From: Hyphomicrobiales bacterium
Lineage (GTDB): Bacteria; Pseudomonadota; Alphaproteobacteria; Rhizobiales; Rhizobiaceae
Length of the DNA: 64,000 nucleotides
Assembly (NCBI GenBank): GCA_900465665.1
Contig: UBJO01000032.1
Span: forward strand, 28,911 to 92,910
Direction of reading: 5' to 3'
In this document: piece by piece, positions 45,389-52,943 of the stretch
Position numbering within the stretch: position 1 is the stretch's first letter
Layout of the letters: every line of letters begins with the position of its first letter
Program-made: the position numbers and the translations under genes
The notes under the pieces: model-generated
What the model saw: only the letters and a program-made list of their open reading frames with translations
What the model was told of the DNA's origin: nothing
Database searches by the model: none

Positions 45389-46267
45389 TCATCCAGCGCT
45401 TGCAGAAAACCGGTCCACGAAGAAGTCGATCAGCACCCTGACCTTTCGCGACACATGCGATCCCGGCGGCCGCACGATGTAGACGCCAATCTCCGGCAGG
45501 CTGTATTCCGTCATGATCGGCACGAGAGTACCAGCTTCCAGGTAGGGTTGCGCGATGACGACAGGCAGCGCCGCGATACCAAGCCCTGCCGCCGTACCTT
45601 CGGCGATGCCCGCGGCGCTGTCCGCCTTGAACCGCCCCTGGCCGTTGACGACCACCGTCCGGTTGCCGTCGGAAAGTTTCCAGCTTTCGGTCCCCTGCAG
45701 TATGGCCTGGTGTTCAAGAATATCTGACGGCTTTTGCGGAACACCGTGGACACGCAGGTAGTCCGAGTTCGCGAACAGACCCGCCGCGAAGGCGCCGATC
45801 TTTCGCGCCGTGAGGTTAGAATCCTGCAGATAGCCGACGCGGATGCCGCAGTCGAAGCCCTCCGCGACTAGGTCGACGTACCGATCGCTGTAATGCGCGT
45901 GAAGCTGAAGCAGCGGATGGCGGCGGGCGAGCTCGGCAAGCGCTGGTGCGAAGTGTCCAGGGCCAAAGGACGAAGGAACCGCCACGCGCAGCCGTCCCCG
46001 CAGCTCCCCGGTCGGCAGCATCTCTTCGCGCGCCACGTCCATCTCCAGGCACATGCGGGCGGCGTGCTCGCGGAAGGAGACACCCGCCTCCGTGAGCGAA
46101 GCCCCTCTGGTCGTTCGCGCCAGAAGCTGAACGCCAAGCTCGCTCTCGAGACGCACGAGCCGCCGGCTGACGATCGACTTCGGAAGTCCGAGACGCCGGG
46201 CGGCAACCGTGATGCCGCCGCTGTCCGCCACCTCGACGAAGGTCTGCATGTCCTCGAAGCTGATCAT
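45389..46267 (-). CDS. LysR-family transcriptional regulator
   Basis: A 292-residue LysR protein; the ATG at 46267 (MISFEDMQTFVEVADSGGITVAARRLGLPKS) is chosen for HTH position. The DNA-binding helices read GITVAARRLGLPKSIVSRRLVRLESELGVQLLARTTRGASLTEAG. It is divergent, 139 bases away, from the cysteine hydrolase and pirin genes, which it probably controls. Confidence 0.88.
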   Translation of the reverse strand: MISFEDMQTFVEVADSGGITVAARRLGLPKSIVSRRLVRLESELGVQLLARTTRGASLTEAGVSFREHAARMCLEMDVAREEMLPTGELRGRLRVAVPSSFGPGHFAPALAELARRHPLLQLHAHYSDRYVDLVAEGFDCGIRVGYLQDSNLTARKIGAFAAGLFANSDYLRVHGVPQKPSDILEHQAILQGTESWKLSDGNRTVVVNGQGRFKADSAAGIAEGTAAGLGIAALPVVIAQPYLEAGTLVPIMTEYSLPEIGVYIVRPPGSHVSRKVRVLIDFFVDRFSASAG

Positions 46268-46406
46268 CCTAGCGTTCCATTTTTCGTTCCACAGAGTGGC
46301 CAACCATAGAGCTACCGTGCTGTCGATCGCAACGATAAATTTCAATCATCGAGCGGATCGTAACGAAGTTCACCAACAGCCGCCGACAAGGAAAAGGAAC
46401 ACGACA

Positions 46407-46982
46407 ATGCATAAGGACGTATTCACCCCCGAGAATTCCACCATGCTGCTGATCGACCACCAGATCGGCACGATGGCCTGGACGCACTCGCACGACATCA
46501 ATCTGGTCAAGCAGAACGCGCTGAAGCTTGCCCGCATCGCCAAGGCTGCCAACATCCCGACCATTCTGACCTCCAGTATGGAAGACCAGATCCAGGGGCC
46601 GCTCCTGCCGGAACTCGAAACGATCCTTCCGGAGGCCTTCGAAGCTCGCATCAAGCGTCCCGGGATCGTCAACGCCATGCACCACGACGGCTTCAACCAG
46701 GCCGTCAAGGCGACCGGCCGCAAGAAGCTGTTCGTCGCCGGCGTGACGACGGAAATCTGTGTCACCTTCCCCGTCCTGCAGATGCTCGACGAAGGATACG
46801 AAGTCCAGGTCTCGGCCGACGCCTCCGCTTCCTACACCAAATACGGCGATGACATCGCCCTGCGCCGCATGGAAAAGGCCGGTGCGATCATCACCACCGT
46901 CGACCAGATCATCTCCGAACTCGCCGTCGACTGGACCAGCCCGCTTGGACAGAAGCTGGTCGGCATCCTGAACTATCATTGA
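46407..46982 (+). CDS. Isochorismatase-like cysteine hydrolase
   Basis: A 191-residue hydrolase; the ATG at 46407 follows AAAAGGAA. The catalytic Asp is in MLLIDHQIG, the Lys in ARIKRPGIVNAM and the Cys in VAGVTTEICVTFPV, with the non-proline cis bond in GVTTE. This is the full triad of the isochorismatase/nicotinamidase superfamily (YcaC-like subgroup). It is followed by a hairpin and a pirin gene and faces a LysR regulator. The substrate may be an amide. No siderophore genes are nearby, so true isochorismatase activity is unlikely. Confidence 0.88.
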   Translation: MHKDVFTPENSTMLLIDHQIGTMAWTHSHDINLVKQNALKLARIAKAANIPTILTSSMEDQIQGPLLPELETILPEAFEARIKRPGIVNAMHHDGFNQAVKATGRKKLFVAGVTTEICVTFPVLQMLDEGYEVQVSADASASYTKYGDDIALRRMEKAGAIITTVDQIISELAVDWTSPLGQKLVGILNYH

Positions 46983-46999
46983 GCACAGCAGGCCCGTTC

Positions 47000-47023
47000 G
47001 GCGCGGGCGGCAGAGCCCGCGCC
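47000..47023 (+). repeat. Intercistronic hairpin before the pirin gene
   Basis: GGCGCGGGC (47000-47008) and GCCCGCGCC (47015-47023) form a perfect nine-base stem with a six-base loop, 18 bases past the hydrolase stop. No U-run is present. Likely an RNA stabiliser or partial terminator. Confidence 0.45.
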
Positions 47024-47043
47024 CGGATGAAGGGAACACCACA

Positions 47044-47790
47044 ATGACCATCACCAAGATTCACGCGGGCCGGATGCGCGGCGATTTCAGGCAGGGCTTC
47101 GGCGTCGAGATCCTGTATCCTGGACTGACGTTGACTTCCGACGATAGCGGCATCGGGCCGATTGGCAGGATCGATCGCGCCCAGGTGCAGCCGGGTCACC
47201 TCATCGATATGCACCCCCACAAGGACGACGAGATCCTGACTTACATTCGCGGCGGCGAGATGCTCCATCGCGACACGGTGGGTAACGAGAGGAGGCTCGA
47301 CAAGACGCACTTCATGATGATGAACGCGGGACACACTTTCCAGCACGAGGAATTGATGCTCGGCGAAGAGTCAGTGCGGGCACTCCAGATTTTCCTGCGC
47401 CCAAGCGCAGCCGACCTTGAGCCTATCGTACAGTTCCACGAATTTGTAGAAGAGAACAGCATCGATAACTGGCGGCTGATCGCCGGACCGAGGGCTGCCC
47501 CGCTGACGGTCAGATCCGACGTAGAGGTCTTCGACGCTCGCATCAGTGAAAATCTTCAGTTGCGGCTGCCGACCGCCGAATTCGCAAAGAATATGCTGCT
47601 TTACGTCTACAGCGGGAGGGTGGCCTTGGAAAACGAAGTCATTTCGGAGGGCGAAAGCATCCTTACGACCGAGGGTGATTGCCATCTTACCGCTTTGGCT
47701 GAAGCCGAGGTCGTGCTGTTCTCGTTCGATCTTATGGCGGACGTCTATCGCGGCGGCATGTTCAGCGGGAACCAAAGGCGGCCTGCCTAG
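47044..47790 (+). CDS. Pirin-family bicupin protein
   Basis: A 248-residue bicupin. The N-terminal cupin holds the metal-binding motif IDMHPHKDDEILTYIRGGEMLHRD (two His and a Glu), then FMMMNAGHTFQHEE with another His. The C-terminal cupin is ENLQLRLPTAEFAKNMLLYVYSGRVALE. Pirins of this layout can act as quercetin 2,3-dioxygenases, and others are iron-dependent regulators. It is the last gene of the central region; the defence island starts 241 bases away on the other strand. Confidence 0.87.
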   Translation: MTITKIHAGRMRGDFRQGFGVEILYPGLTLTSDDSGIGPIGRIDRAQVQPGHLIDMHPHKDDEILTYIRGGEMLHRDTVGNERRLDKTHFMMMNAGHTFQHEELMLGEESVRALQIFLRPSAADLEPIVQFHEFVEENSIDNWRLIAGPRAAPLTVRSDVEVFDARISENLQLRLPTAEFAKNMLLYVYSGRVALENEVISEGESILTTEGDCHLTALAEAEVVLFSFDLMADVYRGGMFSGNQRRPA

Positions 47791-48031
47791 ACCAAAAGCG
47801 CCTCGGTCACTGCTCACTGGCAGTCTTTGGCGTCGAACCCTCAACGAAGTTCGTGTGTGGGGCTTATTGAAGGCCTCGCACCAGCGGCTCGCGCCGCTCG
47901 GCATCCGTATCGAGAATTTCGCGCGACACACGCCTTGAAAGGATATGAACCGGCGGGGCAGCTGCGAAAACGGCTAAGCGATTGATGAAACTCGACGTTT
48001 TAAAACAGTGATATCCTCAGTCTTAATTAGG
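47791..48031. other. Junction between metabolic block and defence island
   Basis: No gene is convincing in these 241 bases. A short open stretch at about 47833-47936 resembles the tail of some protein (LKASHQRLAPLGIRIENF), but no family can be named. No integrase, tRNA or direct repeat was recognised. It marks the change of strand and gene type. Confidence 0.4.
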
Positions 48032-48793
48032 TCACGGCGGCCGCTGCGCTAATGGGAATTTCGAAGCCTTTTCGGCAAGCGCGCTGAGGTTAGCATGTAG
48101 CTGCCGGCGAACCTGATCGACGTCACATTTCCAATGAGACGCCAGTGCAGCTTCTGTTTTTGACAATGCATCAGCAGGATAGTCACCACCGGGAGTCGAT
48201 ACGAATGGTGCGTCGGTTTCTGTCAAGATGCGATCGCGCGGTAAGCTGCTTATAAGAGAGCTTGCGCGCCTGCTTTTTAACATCGGAAGCCCCACTGAAA
48301 ACCACGCTCCCATCTGGACCGCTTTGTCTGCGTGCGCCGCCGAGCCGGAATACCAATGCAGGATCGGCAACCCGGCCGCTCGGTGTCTTGACAAAGCTTC
48401 AACGACCTCGCCGCTGGCATGGCGGCTGTGAATAGATAGAATGCGGCCCCCTATTTCCGCGGAGGCATGCAGCAACCCATCGAAGACATCCTTTTGGAGA
48501 TCAAGGAAATGAGCGCAGTCATTGCCTCCATCAATCCCGATTTCCCCTACGTATCGCGTCTCCCCGAGAAGTCGTCTAAAGAGGGGGACCTCGGTATGGC
48601 GCTCCTTCACCAACTGGGGGTGCAGGCCCAGGGCGGTCCTAATGCGCTTTCTCCCCTTGGCAAGCTGTGCTGTCTTTGGAAATGCCTTTGGTGTATTGGT
48701 CACCGAGAGCAGATAGGTTCCCGTTCGTTCGATGTCGTCCGCCACCTTTTCCGGAGAGGGAAACAAATCCAAGTGGCAGTGAAAGTCGATCAC
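48032..48793 (-). CDS. qatD: QatD: TatD-family metal-dependent hydrolase/nuclease
   Basis: A 253-residue TatD-like protein. It starts at GTG 48793, whose bases overlap the QatC stop (GTGA); the longer upstream frame runs inside qatC. TatD metal ligands are all visible: DFHCHLD at the N-terminus, the Glu in GEIGIDGG, SIHSRHA, HWYSGS, and the Asp in TETDAPF. GLHPQL is also conserved. TatD proteins are metal-dependent DNases. In the Qat system the TatD-like component is required for phage defence together with QatA, QatB and QatC, all present just upstream. Confidence 0.93.
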   Translation of the reverse strand: MIDFHCHLDLFPSPEKVADDIERTGTYLLSVTNTPKAFPKTAQLAKGRKRIRTALGLHPQLVKERHTEVPLFRRLLGETRYVGEIGIDGGNDCAHFLDLQKDVFDGLLHASAEIGGRILSIHSRHASGEVVEALSRHRAAGLPILHWYSGSAAHADKAVQMGAWFSVGLPMLKSRRASSLISSLPRDRILTETDAPFVSTPGGDYPADALSKTEAALASHWKCDVDQVRRQLHANLSALAEKASKFPLAQRPP

Positions 48794-50112
48794 ACGGGAA
48801 ATCCCTGGCCCTTCAAATAGTCGGCAACTTCGCGCAGCCCGCGCTGCTGGACGTCGAACCACTGGGCGCGTTCTACAGGATCGAAAGGCAGCGGTCCACT
48901 CGCGATCGCCCTTTGCTTCGCGCCCTTGTTCCCACGACCGGCCGCCACGAGCATTGCCATGACGTCATCGCGGATATCGGAACGATCCCATAACTTACCG
49001 AGATCGGGATACTGGTATGCAGTCGTGTCGTTCACTGCGGCTTTCGCGAACGAGGCCCGGCGGATTAAGCATGGGACGCAATGACCACACTGCTGGCTTT
49101 TCCGCTTCCACTTGCCGCAGGATACGGTGGCGACGGCAGCTTGGCTAAGGCCATCGTATGGCAAGACGCTTGAAAGCATTTCCCCCTTGGTCATATGACG
49201 GTAGGGGTTGTCGATACTCCCGTTTAAACCAACCTTGTCGAGAACGGCTTGAATTCCTGACAAGAAATGCGGGTGTGTAGTCCGCGTACTATGGGAACCG
49301 ATGCGCCGTCTTGTCAGCGGGGCATTGAGGGCGATGAACCCGTTCTCCGGAATGATCAGGTCAATCGGCCCGCTGGACGGTTGTTTTTTCTCGATAGCGT
49401 TAGCCGCGACCACACCGAATGCAAGGAAGCCTAAGCTTCGAGTGCGCATAGTCGTGTCGCTAATATAATCCCCGCTGAAAACGGGATTGGCATTTGCCGC
49501 GAACCTCGGAAGCTTCTTACCGAGCCTTGGTGCCAAGTAATTTTGATAGGTTTTGTCCCCACGGTAGGAATGGCTAACCAAAAGCGGCGAACGTCCTTCC
49601 GCAATGAGTTTGCGAGCGCCGATCAGGCTATCCAGCCCACCCGAGAACAAGCATGCGCAGTCTGCCGAGCCGACAGCGATGTGTGAACGGAAGCGCCTTT
49701 GAACCCTCTCCTTCTTAGGAGGCTCAGCACCGTCGGCGTTAAAGTTCAGGGTCCAATTGTCCCCGCTCAGGAAGTTTAAGCTATGCTCGAGCTCGCTCTT
49801 CACTTGTCGCCAGACCCCGGGTCGTGCCAAGGGCACGTCGAGCTCGAAGTCGCGGGCCCAACCATTCCCGGAAAAGGCCTCGCGGTTGACGAAGGTGTCA
49901 GCGGCGACAACTGCCAATGCGATAGAGAGAAAGTCGAAGGCGACAGGATCGATGACTACGCCCAGTCGTTCCACCGCTAGTTCGAGCCGACGCCCGATGG
50001 AGCCTGCCCCCTGTCGCGTCGGTCGCGGTCCATAGAGGAACACGTGCGATGTCCCTTCCTTATCCGTTGACGGAATCTTGTTTTCGTCGACGTGATATAT
50101 CAGCCTACTCAT
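48790..50112 (-). CDS. qatC: QatC: QueC-like ATP-dependent enzyme
   Basis: A 440-residue protein. Its ATG overlaps the QatB stop by eight bases (ATGAGTAG). The PP-loop is CLFSGGLDSLIGARKLIAEG (SGGLDS at 157-162), as in the 7-cyano-7-deazaguanine synthase QueC. A cysteine-rich zinc site follows near residues 340-360 (CGKWKRKSQQCGHCVPC). An N-terminal domain of ~140 residues is absent in ordinary QueC. By analogy with type IV CBASS, where a QueC-like enzyme joins a deazaguanine to a partner protein, it may modify QatB. That is inference. Confidence 0.93.
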   Translation of the reverse strand: MSRLIYHVDENKIPSTDKEGTSHVFLYGPRPTRQGAGSIGRRLELAVERLGVVIDPVAFDFLSIALAVVAADTFVNREAFSGNGWARDFELDVPLARPGVWRQVKSELEHSLNFLSGDNWTLNFNADGAEPPKKERVQRRFRSHIAVGSADCACLFSGGLDSLIGARKLIAEGRSPLLVSHSYRGDKTYQNYLAPRLGKKLPRFAANANPVFSGDYISDTTMRTRSLGFLAFGVVAANAIEKKQPSSGPIDLIIPENGFIALNAPLTRRRIGSHSTRTTHPHFLSGIQAVLDKVGLNGSIDNPYRHMTKGEMLSSVLPYDGLSQAAVATVSCGKWKRKSQQCGHCVPCLIRRASFAKAAVNDTTAYQYPDLGKLWDRSDIRDDVMAMLVAAGRGNKGAKQRAIASGPLPFDPVERAQWFDVQQRGLREVADYLKGQGFPV

Positions 50113-50863
50113 CGAACGACTCCCACTCCTTCCAGACTTCGACCACGGTCTCGCGCATGAATCGGTGAACCTCAGACTTCGTGATGGATTTCCCGTCTGT
50201 CAGCTTGGGACCCAGGTTCTTGTCGACGACGACGCGGATTAGTTCAAGCAACTCGGCTTCCGCTGCCGAGGTTCGCTTATCGTCGGGGGCGTTAGCCCAG
50301 GAGCCGCCAACTTCTTCGACGATCTCTTGGAAAACAGTCTGGGACAGGTATTCGCCCATGATACGATCCACTGTTTCGTCGTCCAAGCTTGCTGGGTCGA
50401 AGTCACCCTCCCCGAGGACTTCCAACATCGCTTCGTCGATTGCCTCGCGAATGCGGTCAGCGTCGCCATTATCGGGGGCGAGCGCCTCGGCCAGACGTTG
50501 GCAAACGACATCAAGCGGCTCGCCGGCAAGAGAGTCTTTGGAGAGCCCCCGGTCAGCGGCGGCTCCGCCATCTCCGCCAAGCGATTTGAGGACCTCATAG
50601 AAGTCGCCGCCTGCGTTGTAGACAGAGCCGAATCTTCGAGGGCCAACGCCGCTTCCGCCGGTCGCGGTCCTAGCATAGTGTCCAAGCGATCGCTTGAGAT
50701 CGCCGGGGTCACCACTCTTGAGGTATTTTCCGAAAGATGTTCGGAATGCTTGGAAGCGCTTCGGTGGGGCCTTTGGGACCGGCGTGCCCGGTTGATCATC
50801 GGCCCACGGCGGAACCATCGGCTGCTTAGAACCCGATCCTTTAGATGATGATGAGGTTCCCAT
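50105..50863 (-). CDS. qatB: QatB
   Basis: A 252-residue protein with no enzymatic motif. The N-terminus, MGTSSSSKGSGSK, followed by MVPPWADD, is the conserved flexible QatB leader. The middle has FRTSFGKYLKSGDPGDLKRSLGHYARTATGG and the C-terminal part is helical, ending VWKEWESFDE. The exposed Gly2 after the initiator Met is a plausible site for QatC-dependent modification, though this is not shown by sequence. Its ATG overlaps the QatA stop by one base (TAATG), and its stop lies inside the QatC start. Confidence 0.92.
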   Translation of the reverse strand: MGTSSSSKGSGSKQPMVPPWADDQPGTPVPKAPPKRFQAFRTSFGKYLKSGDPGDLKRSLGHYARTATGGSGVGPRRFGSVYNAGGDFYEVLKSLGGDGGAAADRGLSKDSLAGEPLDVVCQRLAEALAPDNGDADRIREAIDEAMLEVLGEGDFDPASLDDETVDRIMGEYLSQTVFQEIVEEVGGSWANAPDDKRTSAAEAELLELIRVVVDKNLGPKLTDGKSITKSEVHRFMRETVVEVWKEWESFDE

Positions 50864-52629
50864 TAGCTGCTCTTCCTGTCGCCATCATCTTTCATCAACG
50901 CGGCCATCCATTTCGGCGTTTTGGGAAGCGTCTGCACAAACGCAATCAGTTTCCGGTGCGAGACTTCGTGACGTCTCGCGAGTAAGTGGGCACCACGAAA
51001 ATCGTCGCGCGCTTTGTCCCATTCTGGGTTTCGCTTCATAACCGCCACGATTTCATCCATCGCTTCGCCAGCTTCAGAAGCGTCGAGTACGTCTACGGCT
51101 TCCTTTGAAGCCTTGGAGCTTAGCGTTGCTGTCTTCAGCAGGACCTCGATGGCGTTCCGCGTTTTCTCACTCATCCTTCTGGTAGCCACGCGAATCGGCA
51201 TGGTTTCTCGAGCCAGATAAACCGCCGGGCGAAGGTCGATGCCGCCAAGTGGCGGGTGCAACTTGAGCCAATCGGAGACAAACTCCGAATGCTTTTGCCA
51301 ATCCTTTGGAAGGGCGTCAGACTTAAGCTGCTCCACGTCGGCCTCGAACTGAGCAAGTTCCTTGGATTTACCCTTTTGCGCAGACTGCACCATCGCGTTC
51401 AGGGTCTTGATGGCGTCTTCGCTGGTGCATCTCTCGAACAGTGCGAGCTTCGCTATAACCGACTCGTCTAGGGCCATGCCTCTCCGCCTAGCGACAGAAG
51501 CTCGCATCCGGACAACATTCAGCATTCGCTTAACGATACGGGGATTACCGTTTACCTGGATTGAATGCGCGAGGATGCCGGCGAGCCTGTCCATCGTTTC
51601 CAGTGAGTTTTGAAGAGCGTGACTCTCCTGTAGGGATAGCCTCGACAATACTTGCTCGACGTCGAACGGCGGCTCATCCGACCAACTGCGTCTAAGCTTT
51701 TCAATAAGGAACTTCCGCAGCTCTTCGACTTTCTGCGGGTTAGCGTCCGACTTGGCGATCGCTAGCATGAACAGATACGCTCGTACTTCCTGCAGACCGA
51801 GCTTGGGAACGCGGATCGGAACCTGAATCAGCTTGTCGAGATAGTCAGTGATATGCCTATCTCCCGGCTCCTTAAAGTGCTTTGCCACAGCGAGCCGGAT
51901 CATGTCTTCGTCAGCGGCAACAATAAAGGCCGTGTTCGGCAGGAACAAAAATAGCCGCATCGCTTCAAGCGTCGATATGGCATTCGGCGGCAGGCAACGA
52001 TCTAGATTATCTACGAAAACGACCAGCCGGCGATCGATCGATTTCAAGAGCTCGCCGAATTCATTCCGGAAGGCGACGATTTCTTCCGGGGCGTTTCGCT
52101 TTTCCTTTGGCTTAAGAAGACCAGACGTTCGTTTGCCTGCTTCAGCTACAGCGCCCTTAATCGCATCAACGTCGTCCTCGTCCGAACTCCCATCCCAGGC
52201 GTCGTTGGCGGCATCGGCTGCTTTAGAGAAAGCCCCGAGCGTGGGCATCCCTGCAAAGAACGCCCCAACGTCTGCGGCGAGACCCAAAACCTTCAGTTTG
52301 TTTACGCGCCTGTAGAGGTTAGCGGCCTTCTCCTTAAATCCTTCCGGCACGTTCTCGTAGACCGTCTTGGCGATTACTGTCATGAGGGCGGCTTTCGCCT
52401 CCTCGAAGTCCTGATAAAGCCAAGCATCGAATGGAACCACCAGATTTCGCGGATCTCCGTCAAGTTGTTTGGCGACCAGCTGAAGGATGCTCGATTTTCC
52501 GACACCCCAAGTGCCGTATATTCCGAGCGAGATTGGCAACATGGCGTCGTCGGTTACCATGTCACAAACCATTTCAGAGACTTCGGAATAGTTCAGGTAG
52601 TCGATCTTACTTTCGCTGTCCGCCCACAT
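50863..52629 (-). CDS. qatA: QatA: KAP-family P-loop ATPase
   Basis: A KAP NTPase of 588 residues from the ATG at 52629 (MWADSESKIDYLNYSEVSEMV); an upstream in-frame start would add 12 residues. Walker A is GTWGVGKS (39-46) and Walker B VFVDNLDR (204-211). A helical, alanine-rich insert lies between them (about 115-145), where KAP ATPases often carry membrane helices; here it is only weakly hydrophobic. QatA is the ATPase of the QatABCD antiphage system and probably acts as sensor or remodeller. A possible TTGACC -35 sequence lies in the 52630-52943 leader. Confidence 0.93.
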   Translation of the reverse strand: MWADSESKIDYLNYSEVSEMVCDMVTDDAMLPISLGIYGTWGVGKSSILQLVAKQLDGDPRNLVVPFDAWLYQDFEEAKAALMTVIAKTVYENVPEGFKEKAANLYRRVNKLKVLGLAADVGAFFAGMPTLGAFSKAADAANDAWDGSSDEDDVDAIKGAVAEAGKRTSGLLKPKEKRNAPEEIVAFRNEFGELLKSIDRRLVVFVDNLDRCLPPNAISTLEAMRLFLFLPNTAFIVAADEDMIRLAVAKHFKEPGDRHITDYLDKLIQVPIRVPKLGLQEVRAYLFMLAIAKSDANPQKVEELRKFLIEKLRRSWSDEPPFDVEQVLSRLSLQESHALQNSLETMDRLAGILAHSIQVNGNPRIVKRMLNVVRMRASVARRRGMALDESVIAKLALFERCTSEDAIKTLNAMVQSAQKGKSKELAQFEADVEQLKSDALPKDWQKHSEFVSDWLKLHPPLGGIDLRPAVYLARETMPIRVATRRMSEKTRNAIEVLLKTATLSSKASKEAVDVLDASEAGEAMDEIVAVMKRNPEWDKARDDFRGAHLLARRHEVSHRKLIAFVQTLPKTPKWMAALMKDDGDRKSS

Positions 52630-52943
52630 AGCTTCCCCCAAAGAGGAGCGAGCATCGCCGCACATAATCGCGCGGTCAAGTTGTAAGCCTTGCGTACGTC
52701 CCCGGAAATTCTGTCCCCATTGAAGTATTCACAAATATTTTTAGCGACTGACATTCGTCTCACCGAGCCGTAGAGCCGCGATGAGCGTGTGAAAGCACAA
52801 GATATGAGCGGCAGATGGGGAAAACCGTCTTGAGTCTTGGCCACTCGCCCGTGCCTCCGATGACCTGTCGGCCGGCGTAAAAATCTCCAGAATATACCAT
52901 GCTTAACTTTGCTAAGCGAAACACCCCTCACGGAGCTCCTGGC
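52630..52943. promoter_or_regulatory. Leader between GHKL ATPase gene and QatA
   Basis: This 314-base gap separates two co-oriented modules, so it probably carries the qat promoter. Short A/T-rich stretches (AAAAATATTTGTGAATACTT read on the minus strand) and a possible TTGACC box occur. A small inverted repeat, GCTTA-N7-TAAGC, lies near 52900-52916. A frame of about 53 codons starting MSVAKNICEYFNGDRISGD runs through it into qatA, but there is no support that it is a gene. Confidence 0.4.

Noticed and set aside
46407..46982. True isochorismatase (EntB-type) for siderophore synthesis
   Set aside because: The triad fits the superfamily, but no siderophore genes or aryl-carrier domain are present.
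52593..52931. Small minus-strand frame (MSVAKNICEYFNGDRISGD...) in the leader of qatA
   Set aside because: No ribosome site or known family, and it runs into the qatA start in another frame; kept only as a note.
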